Shown piece after piece: positions 1 through 13,000 of a DNA stretch of 64,000 nucleotides. Below the pieces are notes generated by a model. That model saw nothing but the letters and a program-made list of their open reading frames with translations. It was not told where the DNA came from and did not search any database. Within the stretch, counting starts at the first letter, position 1. The number at the start of each line of letters is the position of its first letter. Both the position numbers and the translations under genes were made by a program. Source of the stretch: Nepenthes gracilis (Eukaryota > Streptophyta > Magnoliopsida > Caryophyllales > Nepenthaceae); NCBI GenBank assembly GCA_033239525.1, contig BSYO01000010.1, positions 9,017,379-9,081,378 of the forward strand. Reading direction: 5' to 3'.

Positions 1-1448
1 GATATAAAATTCTACTCATTACATGTCCACATCACGGTTTTAAATTGTAGCATCTAATCAATTTTTATATGATTCATTAAATTCTCAGACGCATCAATTT
101 TTAGAAATAATACGTGATGAGGAATTCTTCGATAACAGTCCAAATGAAGCCTATGATTGTTTTGAATATTTTGCTGAGAATGTTTAGACATGAGACATGA
201 CCCACATACCTAATTGTGAACCAAAAAATAATACCAAGTCTAGTTGAAAGTACACATTAAAACAATTATGAAGATATTCCAAATGGACATGATACTTTAA
301 CTAGAAAATTGGATGATCTTGGAATGACAAGTGTGGATGTACTGTATAACGAAGATTTGAGAGTTTATTGTATTTCCAAAATAGATAATTCAGGGTGGAA
401 AAGTGATGGGTCACCAACCCTTTAGCACTGACATCCTCCAACTCACACCACCGCAACATGCTCCACTGCTACAACTCACTCACCAAACCTCACGCACAGT
501 ATCTAGAGAACACATTACAAGATCCAACATCAAACTAGAATTAATACACATTAAGTCAACGCCAATGTCCAAAACACAAAGGCATTAGACGGTATTTGTA
601 ATTGTCACACCCAGTTGATGCAATCATTGAGTGTCTAAGAGGAGGAAAATTTTTCTTGTCATCCAATATCTAATCCCCAAACACAATAAAAATCAGGAGA
701 GGCTTCAACTAATAAGTAAAATTTAGAACAGATTCAGGAAATCATTACACATAGGAATAAGCTTATAGCAAACCCACTAATCCTAACACTCCTAAAATAA
801 TTAATAAGTTGACGAAACTGAGGAAATAGAAAGGAATTTTTTTTGCTTGAGATTAAAAATATTTTACTGGGTAAGCACAAAGTGATAAATAATGCTGGAA
901 ATAATAAATGCAAAAAATTTAAAAACAATTATTTTGAAAATTAATTTTTCTAGTAGAGAAAAATATTATCCACTTACTATTTTTCAACCATCATCCCCAT
1001 TCCAAATGAACTTATCATGGAATTATCATCTTGAAATAGGAAAGGCCAAGGGTAAAACCTATATATATATTGTATTGGCGAATCCTTTCAATTGGAAGAT
1101 CCACCACTTGTTAAATTATTTTATTTTGTTTTCATTTGAGGAATAATATTATCTTATTTCTACTATGAGCTAATTTTATTTAAAACTATTTTTATGCATC
1201 AAATATGAACCTACTACATGCAAAATGTCTTGGTGCTTTTTTCTTCTTAACCTATAACGATTGTATGTTTTGGTTGTTTTAAATCATAGACAATGTTTGG
1301 TTAAAATAGGGGAGAAAATAATGTTTTAATGAATATTTTTTTAAAAATATATGATTTTATTTTTAAAAAATTGACAAAAAATAAATATCATCTAGGCAGC
1401 CATTTGGTAAAAAGAACAGGGAGGCACTTCTTTGAGGGCAGAGAGCAG

Positions 1449-1451
<3 letters not shown>

Positions 1452-1481
<30 letters not shown>
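1452..1481. repeat. (GA)n microsatellite
   Basis: About 15 uninterrupted AG dinucleotides followed by a purine-rich stretch to about 1530. An open frame through it merely reads the repeat. Confidence 0.95.
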
Positions 1482-1485
<4 letters not shown>

Positions 1486-1778
1486 ATGATCACAAGAGGA
1501 AAAAGAGAGAGAGGAGAGAGAAAAAGAGTGTTCAGGTTGATAGTTTTTATTCCAAAAGTTTAATGTTTAGTGTAGAAGGCTGCTTAAGGTCTGTTATTTT
1601 TGTACTTTCAAGTTTTAGTTCAATATTAAGTGTATTTCAAGATTAGCAAAATTTCATCAATTTTTGTCTAGTTTGCATCCTATTTAGCAGGCTAATTTAG
1701 TTTCGTGTTAATATCTGAGTATTGCAATTTTGTAATGTGTTATACTACGAAAATCAATATGTTACCGTTACCCTTTCT

Positions 1779-2132
1779 AGCCCTTCAATAACTTTATATT
1801 TTATATTTTAATTTCTCGTATTTTACTTACTATCATTTTATTTTCTAAACCTTATATAGTTGAGTCACTGCCTTTTTATAACTTTAAATTTCTGTCATTA
1901 ATTTCTCGCATTTTATTTACTATTCTTTTATTTTTTTAGCCTTAAATGGTTAAACCATAGCCACTCTTGCAACTTTAAAATTTTCTCAATTAATTTCAAA
2001 CACTTTATTACCTTATTTTGTTAGCTCTAGATGACTGAGCCACCAATGTTTTTATAATTTTTTAATTTCTGTACTTTATATTTCTACGCTTTAATTTCTA
2101 CCGCTATCGGTCAGCGATGCCACCAAAATCAT
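1779..2132. repeat. Degenerate tandem repeat, about 90-bp units
   Basis: Four diverged units share the words 'aactttaaattt', 'aatttctcgcatttta' and a boundary like 'gagccactg'. Units begin near 1779, 1868, 1959 and 2045. The arrangement resembles internal repeats found in some plant LTRs. Confidence 0.6.
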
Positions 2133-3903
2133 TTTAGTTTCTAGCAATCTAAAATTTTTGCAATTTAATTTTTATAAATTTAAATAACTCCGTAGCCGTA
2201 CAACAGTTATTACAACCATCCACATTCTCACAACTTTAACAATTTAATTTTCTCTACCATTTTGGGATATTAAAAAGTTAAGAAATTAGTTTTGAATAGA
2301 AAATCAGCTCCCTATATATACGATACCCGACTTAACAGAAAAATTATACCAAATCTTCATGCACTTGTGAGGTTAAATATGCACCATTAAGATTCCATCA
2401 CTGGTGACTCTATGGATGTGGCATTGATGCAACAATGATATGGGTGAGTATATCATTGGCTGTCGACATGGGTCAGTATGGAGCAACAACAATGCCAATT
2501 CTCATGAGGATGCAAGGTAAATGAGTTCTTCTAGGTCAATGAAATATTTTTGCAAGAACCAAGAGGACTAGAATAAGTCCTAAATGGGAAAATGAAATAG
2601 CAACAAAGTTGGTTACAAGCATTTCATCTGTTTATAATGACATATCATTATGATAGTCACGACATTTCAATGTGTACTACTAGAAATCCCATAACTGCCT
2701 AGTATCCTATGTAGGCAGAAGTTGGTATTCAGCTATCTAGCAACCCAAGGGATGTCATAGTGCAAAAAGACACTAAATATTACACAAGTAAGCTACCCTG
2801 TGAAGAGGGACAGGGTTTAGGTTAAGTTAGGAAGACAACCAAGATTCTCTAGGAGGCCAGGTGCCAAGTGGACACTATCCACCAAGAGTTAAAGAACTTG
2901 ATAATGGAAATCGCGATCAGATGTAGGTTTAATCCCTCAGTTGCATTTAGAACAGGATACCGTAAGTCATAGATGAGGTTATGGCCTTCCCAATCAAGAG
3001 GAAAGCTAGGAACCTCAAGCCCAGTGGTTGCTCATGATGTTGTAGCAGCAAGAGTGTGCCATGTGAAGTGTTGCATAATGACACTATCTGTGCAAGCACC
3101 AAGTGAGACGTGAACCTATCATGGGGGTGAGCACCAACATGATGGTGAGCCAAACACCAAGAAGCAATCGGTACAATGCTAGTCACTCGATTGAGAGAAG
3201 CAAGATCCTTTGAAGTTAGGTGAACAACAAGGGACTCAATTAGAGGTGTTCAATTTGCCAGCTTTGGTCAAGTGTCCTAGCACCCTTCTTTTTCTGGAAA
3301 CATGGAGTGGAAGAATCCATGCCCATAAGGAGGGGGAAAGAGTGCTTCCTAATTGATCTAACCCTGTGTCATTCCTATAAAAGTCTTAAATTGCACTCCA
3401 CCGAAGTCAACCACAAAATAGTCATGTAAATAAGAATCCTCGGACCATCACATACAGATGCAAATGAGAGCCCCTTCAAGTATAAGATCATACACATGTC
3501 CAACAGCCACTAAGCATCACTTTAATCTTTCTCCATTATACAGAAAACAACTAAGAAACTCCGTCTGCATCTACCTCTAATTCCTTTGAAATTATCTATC
3601 AAGGGATCCTCTCCCACATAGCTTCTCAAGAGAAGAAAGCTATAAGAGCGGGGCCAATAGCACATTTTCATCTTTCAACAAAGAGGCAGCTTGTCTCCAA
3701 CAACATATGCCTATTTTACCCTAGTAGGAACCAATGTCAGAATCTACACTAAAGTTTTTTCATGCCACAGAGAAAAAACACCACAATGGACAATTCAGTT
3801 AAGTGTCTGATTAGAAGGAACTTACATCAAAATTTGGCAGGACTATCAAAAGTGATGAAAAGATAATGAAAAGCTAGAGGATAAATATCACAAAATTACC
3901 AAC

Positions 3904-4036
3904 CTAAAAATTCGCGAAATTCTGAGAAAGATGTACCGGGCCCCCACAAACCAAGGCGAACCATGTAGCCCATATTGCGTGGTTCTGATGCGCCAGTAGC
4001 TGAGGAATAAACAACACGTGCTTCAGGAAGTTTGGC
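3904..4036 (-). CDS. FGT1: FGT1 exon 8 (SATG motif)
   Basis: 133 nt, from [19 protein letters not shown] through [16 protein letters not shown]. Acceptor CGACAG, donor TTAG|GTTGGT, leaving phase 1 so that the next exon can complete FLG. A second possible donor (GTTG|GTAATT) lies 4 nt on, but it would break the FLGALD continuation known in the family. Contains motif III-like SATG. Confidence 0.92.
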
Positions 4037-7000
4037 CTGTCGCATTAGAGTTGAGACAAACTCGTAGTTTAGATATTCAATAATAAATAACTAATACCAA
4101 AACACATCAATCCCATGCAATTCCATAACATTAGCCCAATCAGCCACCTTATGTATTACACGCAAGGGCAAAGACTCTTATTCAACTTCCTTGCATTATC
4201 AATTTTCTCTCAGTCAATTCTTAACCAACTACCATCCATATTTTTTTGAACAAATTTCGTTACAATCATCCCAACTCAATATGAATCAAAAAAGTCTCAA
4301 GTTCATTTTGTCCTCAAGGTAAGAAACAAAAGGTTTAGGGTTACAGTCTGCCTGTTTTTTCCTATTATAAGTTCTCCGCCCATCTCTCAATCTTGTTTCC
4401 TAATAGTTTTTGAGTCCTCACTCCTCACACCCCATTTTCCCAGGACCAACACTAAAGCTAACCTCTGGTATATTTAAACAAACAAAAAAAAAATAAAAAA
4501 GTGTTTTACAGTCACTTTAAATTTTGATTATTTTCATATAAACACCATGTGTTGGTCTTTTAACCACTTAACCAGCAAAAAATATCCTACATCAGCAATG
4601 CGCCATCTAGTCCCATTCATGGTTTTCACTGACAGGTTAAGCTTTCAATCGAATACAGCCATGAATTCAAAAAACTACCACCATCCATCCTCCCCCTTTC
4701 CCCTCCCTTCCATGCTCTCCCATGCCTATCACCAACGCCATCATTCCATCAGCCCCTTTCATTGCAAGAATATCCAGCAACTTCAAAAGAACCCTGCCCA
4801 CAATGACGACGCCAGGCCTCACCAACGTGGTGCGAAGTTCCTTGTTCCCCCTTTTCTCAAATAGCACCATACAGGTCACTGCCAGCATCTCTCCCCACCC
4901 ACACCGGCAAGGGAAGAGTTTTTCTTTTAATTTTATTAGCCCATTTTTTCCAGAGAACAATGTATTTAAAAAAACCCTCATCCTCACTGGCAAGAACAGC
5001 CCTGACCAGCACACTGAAAGGAATGTTGAAAGATGGTCGAGGGAGAATTTTCTTGGTATTAAACAGTTTTGGATCAAAAAAGGGATCACGTTTTACCGTC
5101 CTGAAAAAAGGGAAGCTCAATGCACAAACCCCAATAGCATAAAATATGAGGTTCAAATGTATCAAGCAATATTGCGATATCAAATTGAAGTTCAAAAGCC
5201 AGACCTTATCCTTCCAAAAGAGACCAAACATCATAAACAGAGAAAGCTGACAAGGGAAGAACTTAATTCATCCCTTTCAAATATATTCCCAAGTCCTGCA
5301 TACCAATTGGCTACCTCAGTACTTTTGAAACCCATCTATCATGATTCATTTAATAACATGCACCAAAACCAGCAGCCAAAAATGTCTTATTCAATTGTAG
5401 ACCTCTAAAATTATTTACCTAACAAGGCCTTAAGAAAAGGAGATTTGTAGAACAATTCTAATATCTAGACATGGTCAAAACAACAGACATACACCAATTC
5501 ACAGCATAATTCTAAAACTCCTCCCATATTACCCCATAAAACTTATTTTTCAATATCAGATAGTGATATAGCATTTATGGGACAAAGCTAGGTACAGCAG
5601 AAAAAGAGACATTAAGCACATAGAATTTCAGAAGTTTCTCTTTGATAAAAGGAAACACTTTTTGCATAGTAAAGCAATGTCTCTTTCCAACCAGCTAGCA
5701 TTTTCCAAGTCCGCCCACTTTGGGCTCCAGACCTTAGTAAATGATCAGAAATAAGCATGCATGTGTATGATTCTTTTTGAACAAACACATAGATAAAATA
5801 CATATCAAAAAATGAACAGGATTTATGCAAACTTTCAGGAAACATTCCGCATAAAAAATACAGTTTAAATATACACCAATTAGTTCATATAAACCAGTAT
5901 TCTATCACTAAACCGACAAAGATAATTTGGAATTTGAAACTGCCAGAAATTCAAAGGAGCTACAACTATGCCAAAACCAAAAATCTTATACCATTTAAAC
6001 AAATCCAAAAATCTCATAATCCCCAAAATTTTGGGTACAAAATGCGCAGGTTTCATTTACAGATTTGTGAGGGACTTCATTTTCCCAAATTTCAATTTGA
6101 AAATAAAAAAGGAAACGCAATGACAATTCTTTAAATGATTGGCAAGCAGCAACAAGATCTACATTCTGAGGCACCAAGAGACTTCTAGTGCTCAATTAGA
6201 ACTTACTAGATCTAATTTAATCCACCAAGTAAAAATGAAATCTAAACTAATCCATTGGTGCAGAATAAGGAAACGTCATTCCTTTGGACATCAAAGCTAA
6301 TATTGATGATTAACCGTATATACACAATAGAGCAACTGGGAAAATGGATGTAAAATACCAGCAACAACACATCAAAAAGATTATTCAAGGTCGTTTATGT
6401 CTAAAAACCACGGACATCATCCAAGGTGGTGTGTTGGTGTCTGATAGATATCAAATATTGACACTCTAAACACTCTCTATCTAGTGTCAAGCACTCTCCA
6501 AAATGATTCAGAGTACAATTTGAGCAAACCAGAGACACATTCAAATGCTTTAAGGACATAATTGGTACAAGTTGGACAAATTTTTAAAACTTTTAAAATA
6601 TTAATTTTATGAAATTTGAATGAATAGTGAGGCTGCTTGGAAATAAGCAATAAATTCAGAAGTGGAGATGATAGAAAGAACACTGCCAGCTTTGACTCTC
6701 AATCATTCAAAGAAAGAAAGAAACTTTGACAAAGAAAAGAGCATCAAACAAGAGCGAACACAGAATCAATATCAACTACGGTAGTTGACAAGGGGCATAG
6801 CGCTTGCTTACTCTTTCAAGTAAGGACTGAGGGATATAGGCACTTTGAAGCAAAGAATCCAGCATAAATTCCCTCTTTCTATTAGTGAAAGTGGAATCAC
6901 AACCTTTTCTACATGCGGAAGAAGAAAACTTACTGGAGTGACAGTAATGCCAGCTAACAGGGATGGTTAGTGATAGAGATTTGGGTGCTTGCCTATCTCT

Positions 7001-10000
7001 TCATCTGTTTTCTTCTAATCAACTTAATCGCTTGCCAGTTCTAAACAGATTGCTAGCCCTGTTTTTCATTCTATTCTTCAGTTCTGTCATGAAATTTTTT
7101 TTAATAAGCCCTAGCTTTGTAGGTATTGAATCATTGTATTCCATTTATGTTGTAACTCCATTGTCGAGTAGTTGTTTCAATACTTTCCTAAGTTTGTTTT
7201 TTTGCCCTAGTTCTATTGAGCTAGAAAGGGGCTTTAAACCCTCTCTCTCTTTTTTGAATTATTATCAAGTGGTTGGTTGATTACTTCCCTCCTTATTTTT
7301 TATTCTGCAGTGAACAGTAACAAACCTGAATATGTGTGTATTCCTGTTCTATAGCTTTTCTTTTTTCCTTATGAACAAAAACCACCTTTTTCCCTGATGC
7401 CCCTACCTTTTTACCACATAAATTGATAATTTAGGAACTTCTGCTTACAACAAAATATCTCGAGCCAATTAGAATTGCAAAGCCAAGTATTAATCAATTA
7501 TATTCCCATATCTATCTTAATATCTACAAAAATAATGAGCGGATAAGTCAATCTCGTCTCGTATATATGTCTAGCGTCCGTGTCCATGCTTAGGATAACT
7601 TACAAATAAAAGAGATCAGTTCAGATGGACATAGGCAGGGAGCCTTTGTAATCGAAAATATATGTTCCTTATACATATTTTATGTTTGAGCATTTTTAGA
7701 ATGAAAATTTTTCACCTTCATCATTGAGAAGTATGTTATTTAGCCATATTTTTAAAGAATTCATGCAAACCCAAATAATTTGGAAAGTAACTAAGTTTCT
7801 GACCACTTAGTCCATGAATATTTGCATCGAAATAAGACCTACATCCAGAAAAGAAAGAATATCCACACCAGCATGACAGGACATTAACCAAGAGATGCCA
7901 ACCAGCAGCACTCTCCCATAAGAGTACAACCAAGATTGCAAAAGTCAACTGAGTCCATCAAGTCCAAACACTACCTAAAGAACACCAGAAAATATGACTT
8001 CAAAAGCAACAGGATGAATATTGCGCATTGCCCATTATGAATGGGACAATCGAATCTTGTTTTGGCTCCTATCATTTCTAAATCCTTTACCCCAATTAAA
8101 AATAAGGGTCCTATTAAATGATGCCCCACGGCACTTGTTAAACCGCAATTAATAGACCACTCCATTAATAATTTCCAAAACAGGCAGTTATTCATTGCCC
8201 AAAAAACTTTTCAAGGTCATTCTTCATATTAAATGCACAACCACCACACCAAAATAAAAATCTTAACAAGTAACATAGTGACACTCATTACCTTTTCCCA
8301 AAGAAAAAAAGAGAAAATGAAAGAAAAAGGACCTGTTAATACTCAATGTCAATCCAAATCCATCATAAAATAAGCCAACACAAGAAGGGGCTAGAAACAG
8401 CCCATCAGATGTTAAAAACCTTAAGCCTCGCCTAAATAAGCTCTTTAACAGGCAGATCATTTATACATGACTACAGAGTGAATGGGAAAGTTAAAAAGTG
8501 CCACTATGGCAACTCTAAGGATCCTTATTTGGAAAGGTTGTTGAAAATTTGCCTTGTCAACTATTTTTATGAAATCTACTTGTTTTGGTATTCTTAAATT
8601 GGAATAGTGTATTAATTGCACATTAACAGATGCCAAGCGGCACCTGTTAACCAGACACATGAGTAAATAGGCATTTGAAGGATTATACCTTCATCCACCA
8701 AACAACAAGATCCCAATGACTAATCAGTAACAAGTATTTTTCAGTGGATGTCCCCCTGTCTCTTTTAGCTTCTATCCATGTATGGATAGCAAGATATATT
8801 AAGACACGCAGCTCAGGTAGAGTCAACATTAGCAAAATAGAGGATCCAGAAAACTGAAAGCAATGTTCAGTGACTCTAAACGTATTAGACCCTTTACTTC
8901 AGCACCATAAAGAGGTGAAGCAGAATTTCAGAAATCACAAGGCACCTAGCGACACAGAAATAAACCAGATATCTCACACAAAAAGTTGAGAGAGAAGCCT
9001 TTCAACTTTGAAGTGAAATTCAATTATAAATGGAGAGACAAAAATCTTATTTGGCAGCATGAAAATAGTGTATGCATCAGCACAACTTGAGTACAAAAAT
9101 CCTTGTTCAACATAAATAAATAATCTACAAAAGGTTTCATAGCAATGGATGAAAACAATAACAAAAGCAAAGCCTTTGGTCCCACCATCTGGGCCAGCTA
9201 AATATAATTTTAACCATAGGCCAAGATTAAGAGAATATCATCTGGTGGTTGAGGCAAATTCAAATCCTTTCACGTTTTCTTAACTGTAGGTTTTCAGGCC
9301 TACTAGATGTAGGGCATATTAAGTGATATGTGTCTCCTCATAGGCGTGACCTAAGTTTGAGTCCAAGCAGCCCAAGCCCATGCTAGAGCAAAGGTCAAAC
9401 TAAATATTATTGTTCGTTTTTATAGTAATAGAAGAATTCAGAAGTGTAATATTTAAGTATTTGAGTAATATAGAATTTCCATTAACTTAGGAAGTTTCTT
9501 TAGGAACAAACATGTGTTTTTTTCTCAATTAATGTTGTCTTCTCATAACTTCTCAGCTAGGGAATAGAATTTGAGCTCTTTCCCGTGTGTTAGTACTTCA
9601 TCATACATCAATTGGTATCAGAGCCACTTAGTTGCAGCCACTGCTGCCAATCATCAATCGTCTGCCACTTGCCAATCAAACTGTGCAACTGAAAACCTAA
9701 AATTTGTTTATTACTTTCTCAAAGAGTTTATTGAATTTTTTTCTGAATTGATTGATTGATCAACAGAAAGGTTCCTACTTTGCTAATTAGGAGACAAAGA
9801 CTCTAAAAACTATGATTTGGCTGGGCTTTCTAATTCCTCGGATGAATTCCAAGCTTGCTGACTCTAGTTTAATCCCTTATTTCAAAAGGCTGATGATGCC
9901 TTCCTACCAGGTTGGCAAATTAGTGAATTTTAGAGTTGTAAGTATAACTTTTATTTGGTTGCACAGTGGCCGATGAGAACATTTATCCTCGCCACACAAC

Positions 10001-13000
10001 TTGATAAACTCAGCCAAGAAAGGTAAGCAGCTCTACTCAACCTTACTGGAAAAGAAAAAAAGGTTGATGCCTTATTTGGGAAAAAAATCAAATAATACTA
10101 AAACAGCAAAATTGTTGAAGCTATCTCCTTCAATATGCCAAAAATGAAAAACCATCACCCACCACATCTGACACCAATGGCCATCTCCAACAGCCTAGAA
10201 ACCGTCAACAAGCCACCTACAGGTTGCAGCCCAAAAGAGTTGCCCCTTGAACTATAGCTGCAAAGTAGCAAATTTATTTCAGAGAATAGTCACCACCACC
10301 ATCCACAGAAACTTCTACCCAACCACGCTGGTACCTTCCCAGAGGCCACAGGCCCCTGCTGACTCTCTATTACTTCTTATCAAAACCGCTTGTGCAGTCA
10401 AACTTGATTTCTTCTCTCCAATTTCGCCAAAGAAAAGTTGTTGAGCTTCAGTCAAATTGTTTCAACATGGGCATTGTCATCAAGCCCATACACTGTCTTA
10501 ATATTTTTCCCTTTAATCTTTTTCTTGTGTCACCATCTAATTTATTCACTCTAGAGCCAACAAACCAGCATAACGTTCATTCCAAAACAAAAGCAAGCAA
10601 AGCAACAGACATGGGCTATGGCGCTTTGACTATTCCTGTCCATGGACTCAATACTAAATAACAAAAGTCCAAGAACATTGATAAACTTGATAACAATTAG
10701 CAAACTAAAGGCAAATATAAGTTCCAAGCTTGCCAATGTTAATTCAAGGTTCAGTGATTTCAATGCAAAATTTCATTTGATTCTAGCATGTTTGGGCTCT
10801 ATTGACAAGCAAATGGGTGTGCGGACACCAACACAGCCCTTTAGTTTTGAAACCCAACGTTATTAACATTCATATGCACAACCTCTACCTCCGGTTTTTC
10901 AAACCACAAGCCCACTGGGATTAAAATTTCCCTTCTTTGAATTGAAGGGGAATAAGACACAGTAACATTGTTTCATTGAGTCAATCAACTGCAAATAATT
11001 TTTGTTGACTGAAATATAAGCACAGAGGAAAAGGTAAAAATATGGCTGCACACGCATCTAAAGGGCCAGTCAGGGTTTCGAGAAGCAACTTTAACTTCTT
11101 TTGGTAGAGCTTGAGTGCACAAAATGGCAAAGTGGGCCTGTTTTCTCCAGTTTGTTATGAAGGTGGCCTGTAATACCCAAATCTCCATTCAATTTATTTG
11201 GATATATTTGTTATTTTTGATTAATTGGATGTGTTGAAATTTGATTGAATTTTTGTGGAAGTCTGAAAGAAATCAGATCAATAGGCTACACCTGAAATGT
11301 GCTCGAGTGGCGCTTGAGTGCCGATTTCAGTGGGTTTGCACCCGAGACTCACCTGAGTTGACGGTTGAGCGCCGTTCTAGGTATATAAGCAGCTACGGGG
11401 CACTGTGTTCATCATTTTCGCGCGAGAAAAGCAAAGAGGAGAGAGAGAGAGAGGAGAATGAAAAGGAGAGAAGAAGAAGGGATAAGGTAGATCAGTGCAT
11501 CCTTTTATCAGATTTGCTTGCTACAAAGTTAAGGCAAGTATCTGTCAACCCTATCTTTAGTCTGTTCAATGTATGATATATTTTACTTCTGTTTTAGATG
11601 TTTAATGGTCATGCATGCTATTTTTATCTAGCCCAACTGTTTCTCTTCGTGCATTAATGTAGTTTTACGGGTTGTTTGAGGGTTTTGTTTGGTTTTTGTA
11701 AGTAATTGGGGGTTTTGTTATTTTATAAATAAATAAATAAATATCCGATACTATATTTTTTATATTAGTATATTTGTATGGAAATGGACATGAAATCTAC
11801 ATGAGTCGTACATTAGTTTGCATGTATCATTGCCTGGGATTAGAGGTCGCTATCTTTGTGATACAATCTGATCTATTATTTGTGGCGCCTCTTCCGACAA
11901 CAGGACTATGTTTCTGACGGAAAAATATTAGTAAATCCCCATTCACAGAAAAAAGCTTTATTTGTAGGTGACCTACCCTGTCTGTATGAGAATTGAACAG
12001 AAAATTTATATATATTCAGACGTCCTAATATATTAAATAAACTTAATAATTGCACCCAAAGCCGCGGGTGGCAAAAATTGTGAGTACGTTCCTTATCTAT
12101 GGGAGAAAAAGTACATAGATGGTCATACCAGTCGATCTAAATAACAATTGATTTGACTAAAGGTTACCGGGAGTATGTGTAACCCTTTCTCAAGTTAATC
12201 TTTTAAAATCTTTAATTTTCTGATTTCGTGCATGCTTTGTATTTTTTCATGGATTTATATTCAGATTTGAATTCAGATTCACAGATTGCCCCACAGATGG
12301 AATTTGATATGTCTTGTACATTTGATATGTAATTTATTCTAGAACCTATTTGACTCTAATTATATGATTTCATTCCGGACTCTAATTTTGTTTATACAAT
12401 TTTGATTCGGATTTTATTTCATTCAATATATATTTATCTAATTCTGATACGATTTTAATATGATTATAATCATCTGATTCTGATTATATGATTTCACTCC
12501 GGATCAGTTTTGTTCAATAAACATCTCAAAGGGACTATTTTTTGATCTGTATACGATTTGAGTATGAGACTACCATTAGAATTCTGATATCAAATTCGTA
12601 TCTGTTATCCGTTTTGAAATCTATTTATGGACCCTCCCTTCTGATTTGTCGGACACATTTATTTATTATATATATATGATACTTATTGAGCTCTAAACTC
12701 ACGTTTTCTGTTTCTTATCCATTCAGAGTAGAAGGCTTGGATGTCTTACAGGAGTTGAACAAGATCTAATGTGGCATCATTTATTTGGTGAGTTTAGTTT
12801 TATTTTCCGATTGGATATATATCAAACGTACTCTAATATTGAATTCGGCCGGATGTAGGCCTTTGGATATGTATTGAGACATTGGGTCAGCGTATGATGG
12901 ATATGTATATGTATTTGGTCTACCACCTCTCTTACAATTTATGTGGAGTAGGTCATATATTTGATATTATTTGGATGGTTGTCTGATAAAGTCCTGTGAT

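Larger units (their letters stand above)
1..3903 (-). other. FGT1 intron 8 (partial)
   Basis: Everything left of exon 8's donor must be intron up to the next, unseen exon. It contains a (GA)n tract, a four-unit degenerate tandem repeat (1779-2132) and otherwise AT-rich sequence without a recognisable gene. The next FGT1 exon should encode ALDKGGTGALELVAMDMKA-like sequence; I found no match here on the minus strand. Confidence 0.7.

Noticed and set aside
1329..1646. 105-codon plus-strand frame with an RERERE run
   Set aside because: It reads straight through a (GA)n microsatellite; no other coding sign.
4722..5408. 228-codon plus-strand open frame
   Set aside because: It lies wholly within an FGT1 intron, has no recognisable domain, and its Pro/Ser-rich start mirrors the minus-strand frame in the same GC-richer patch. 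Kept only as part of the unidentified patch.
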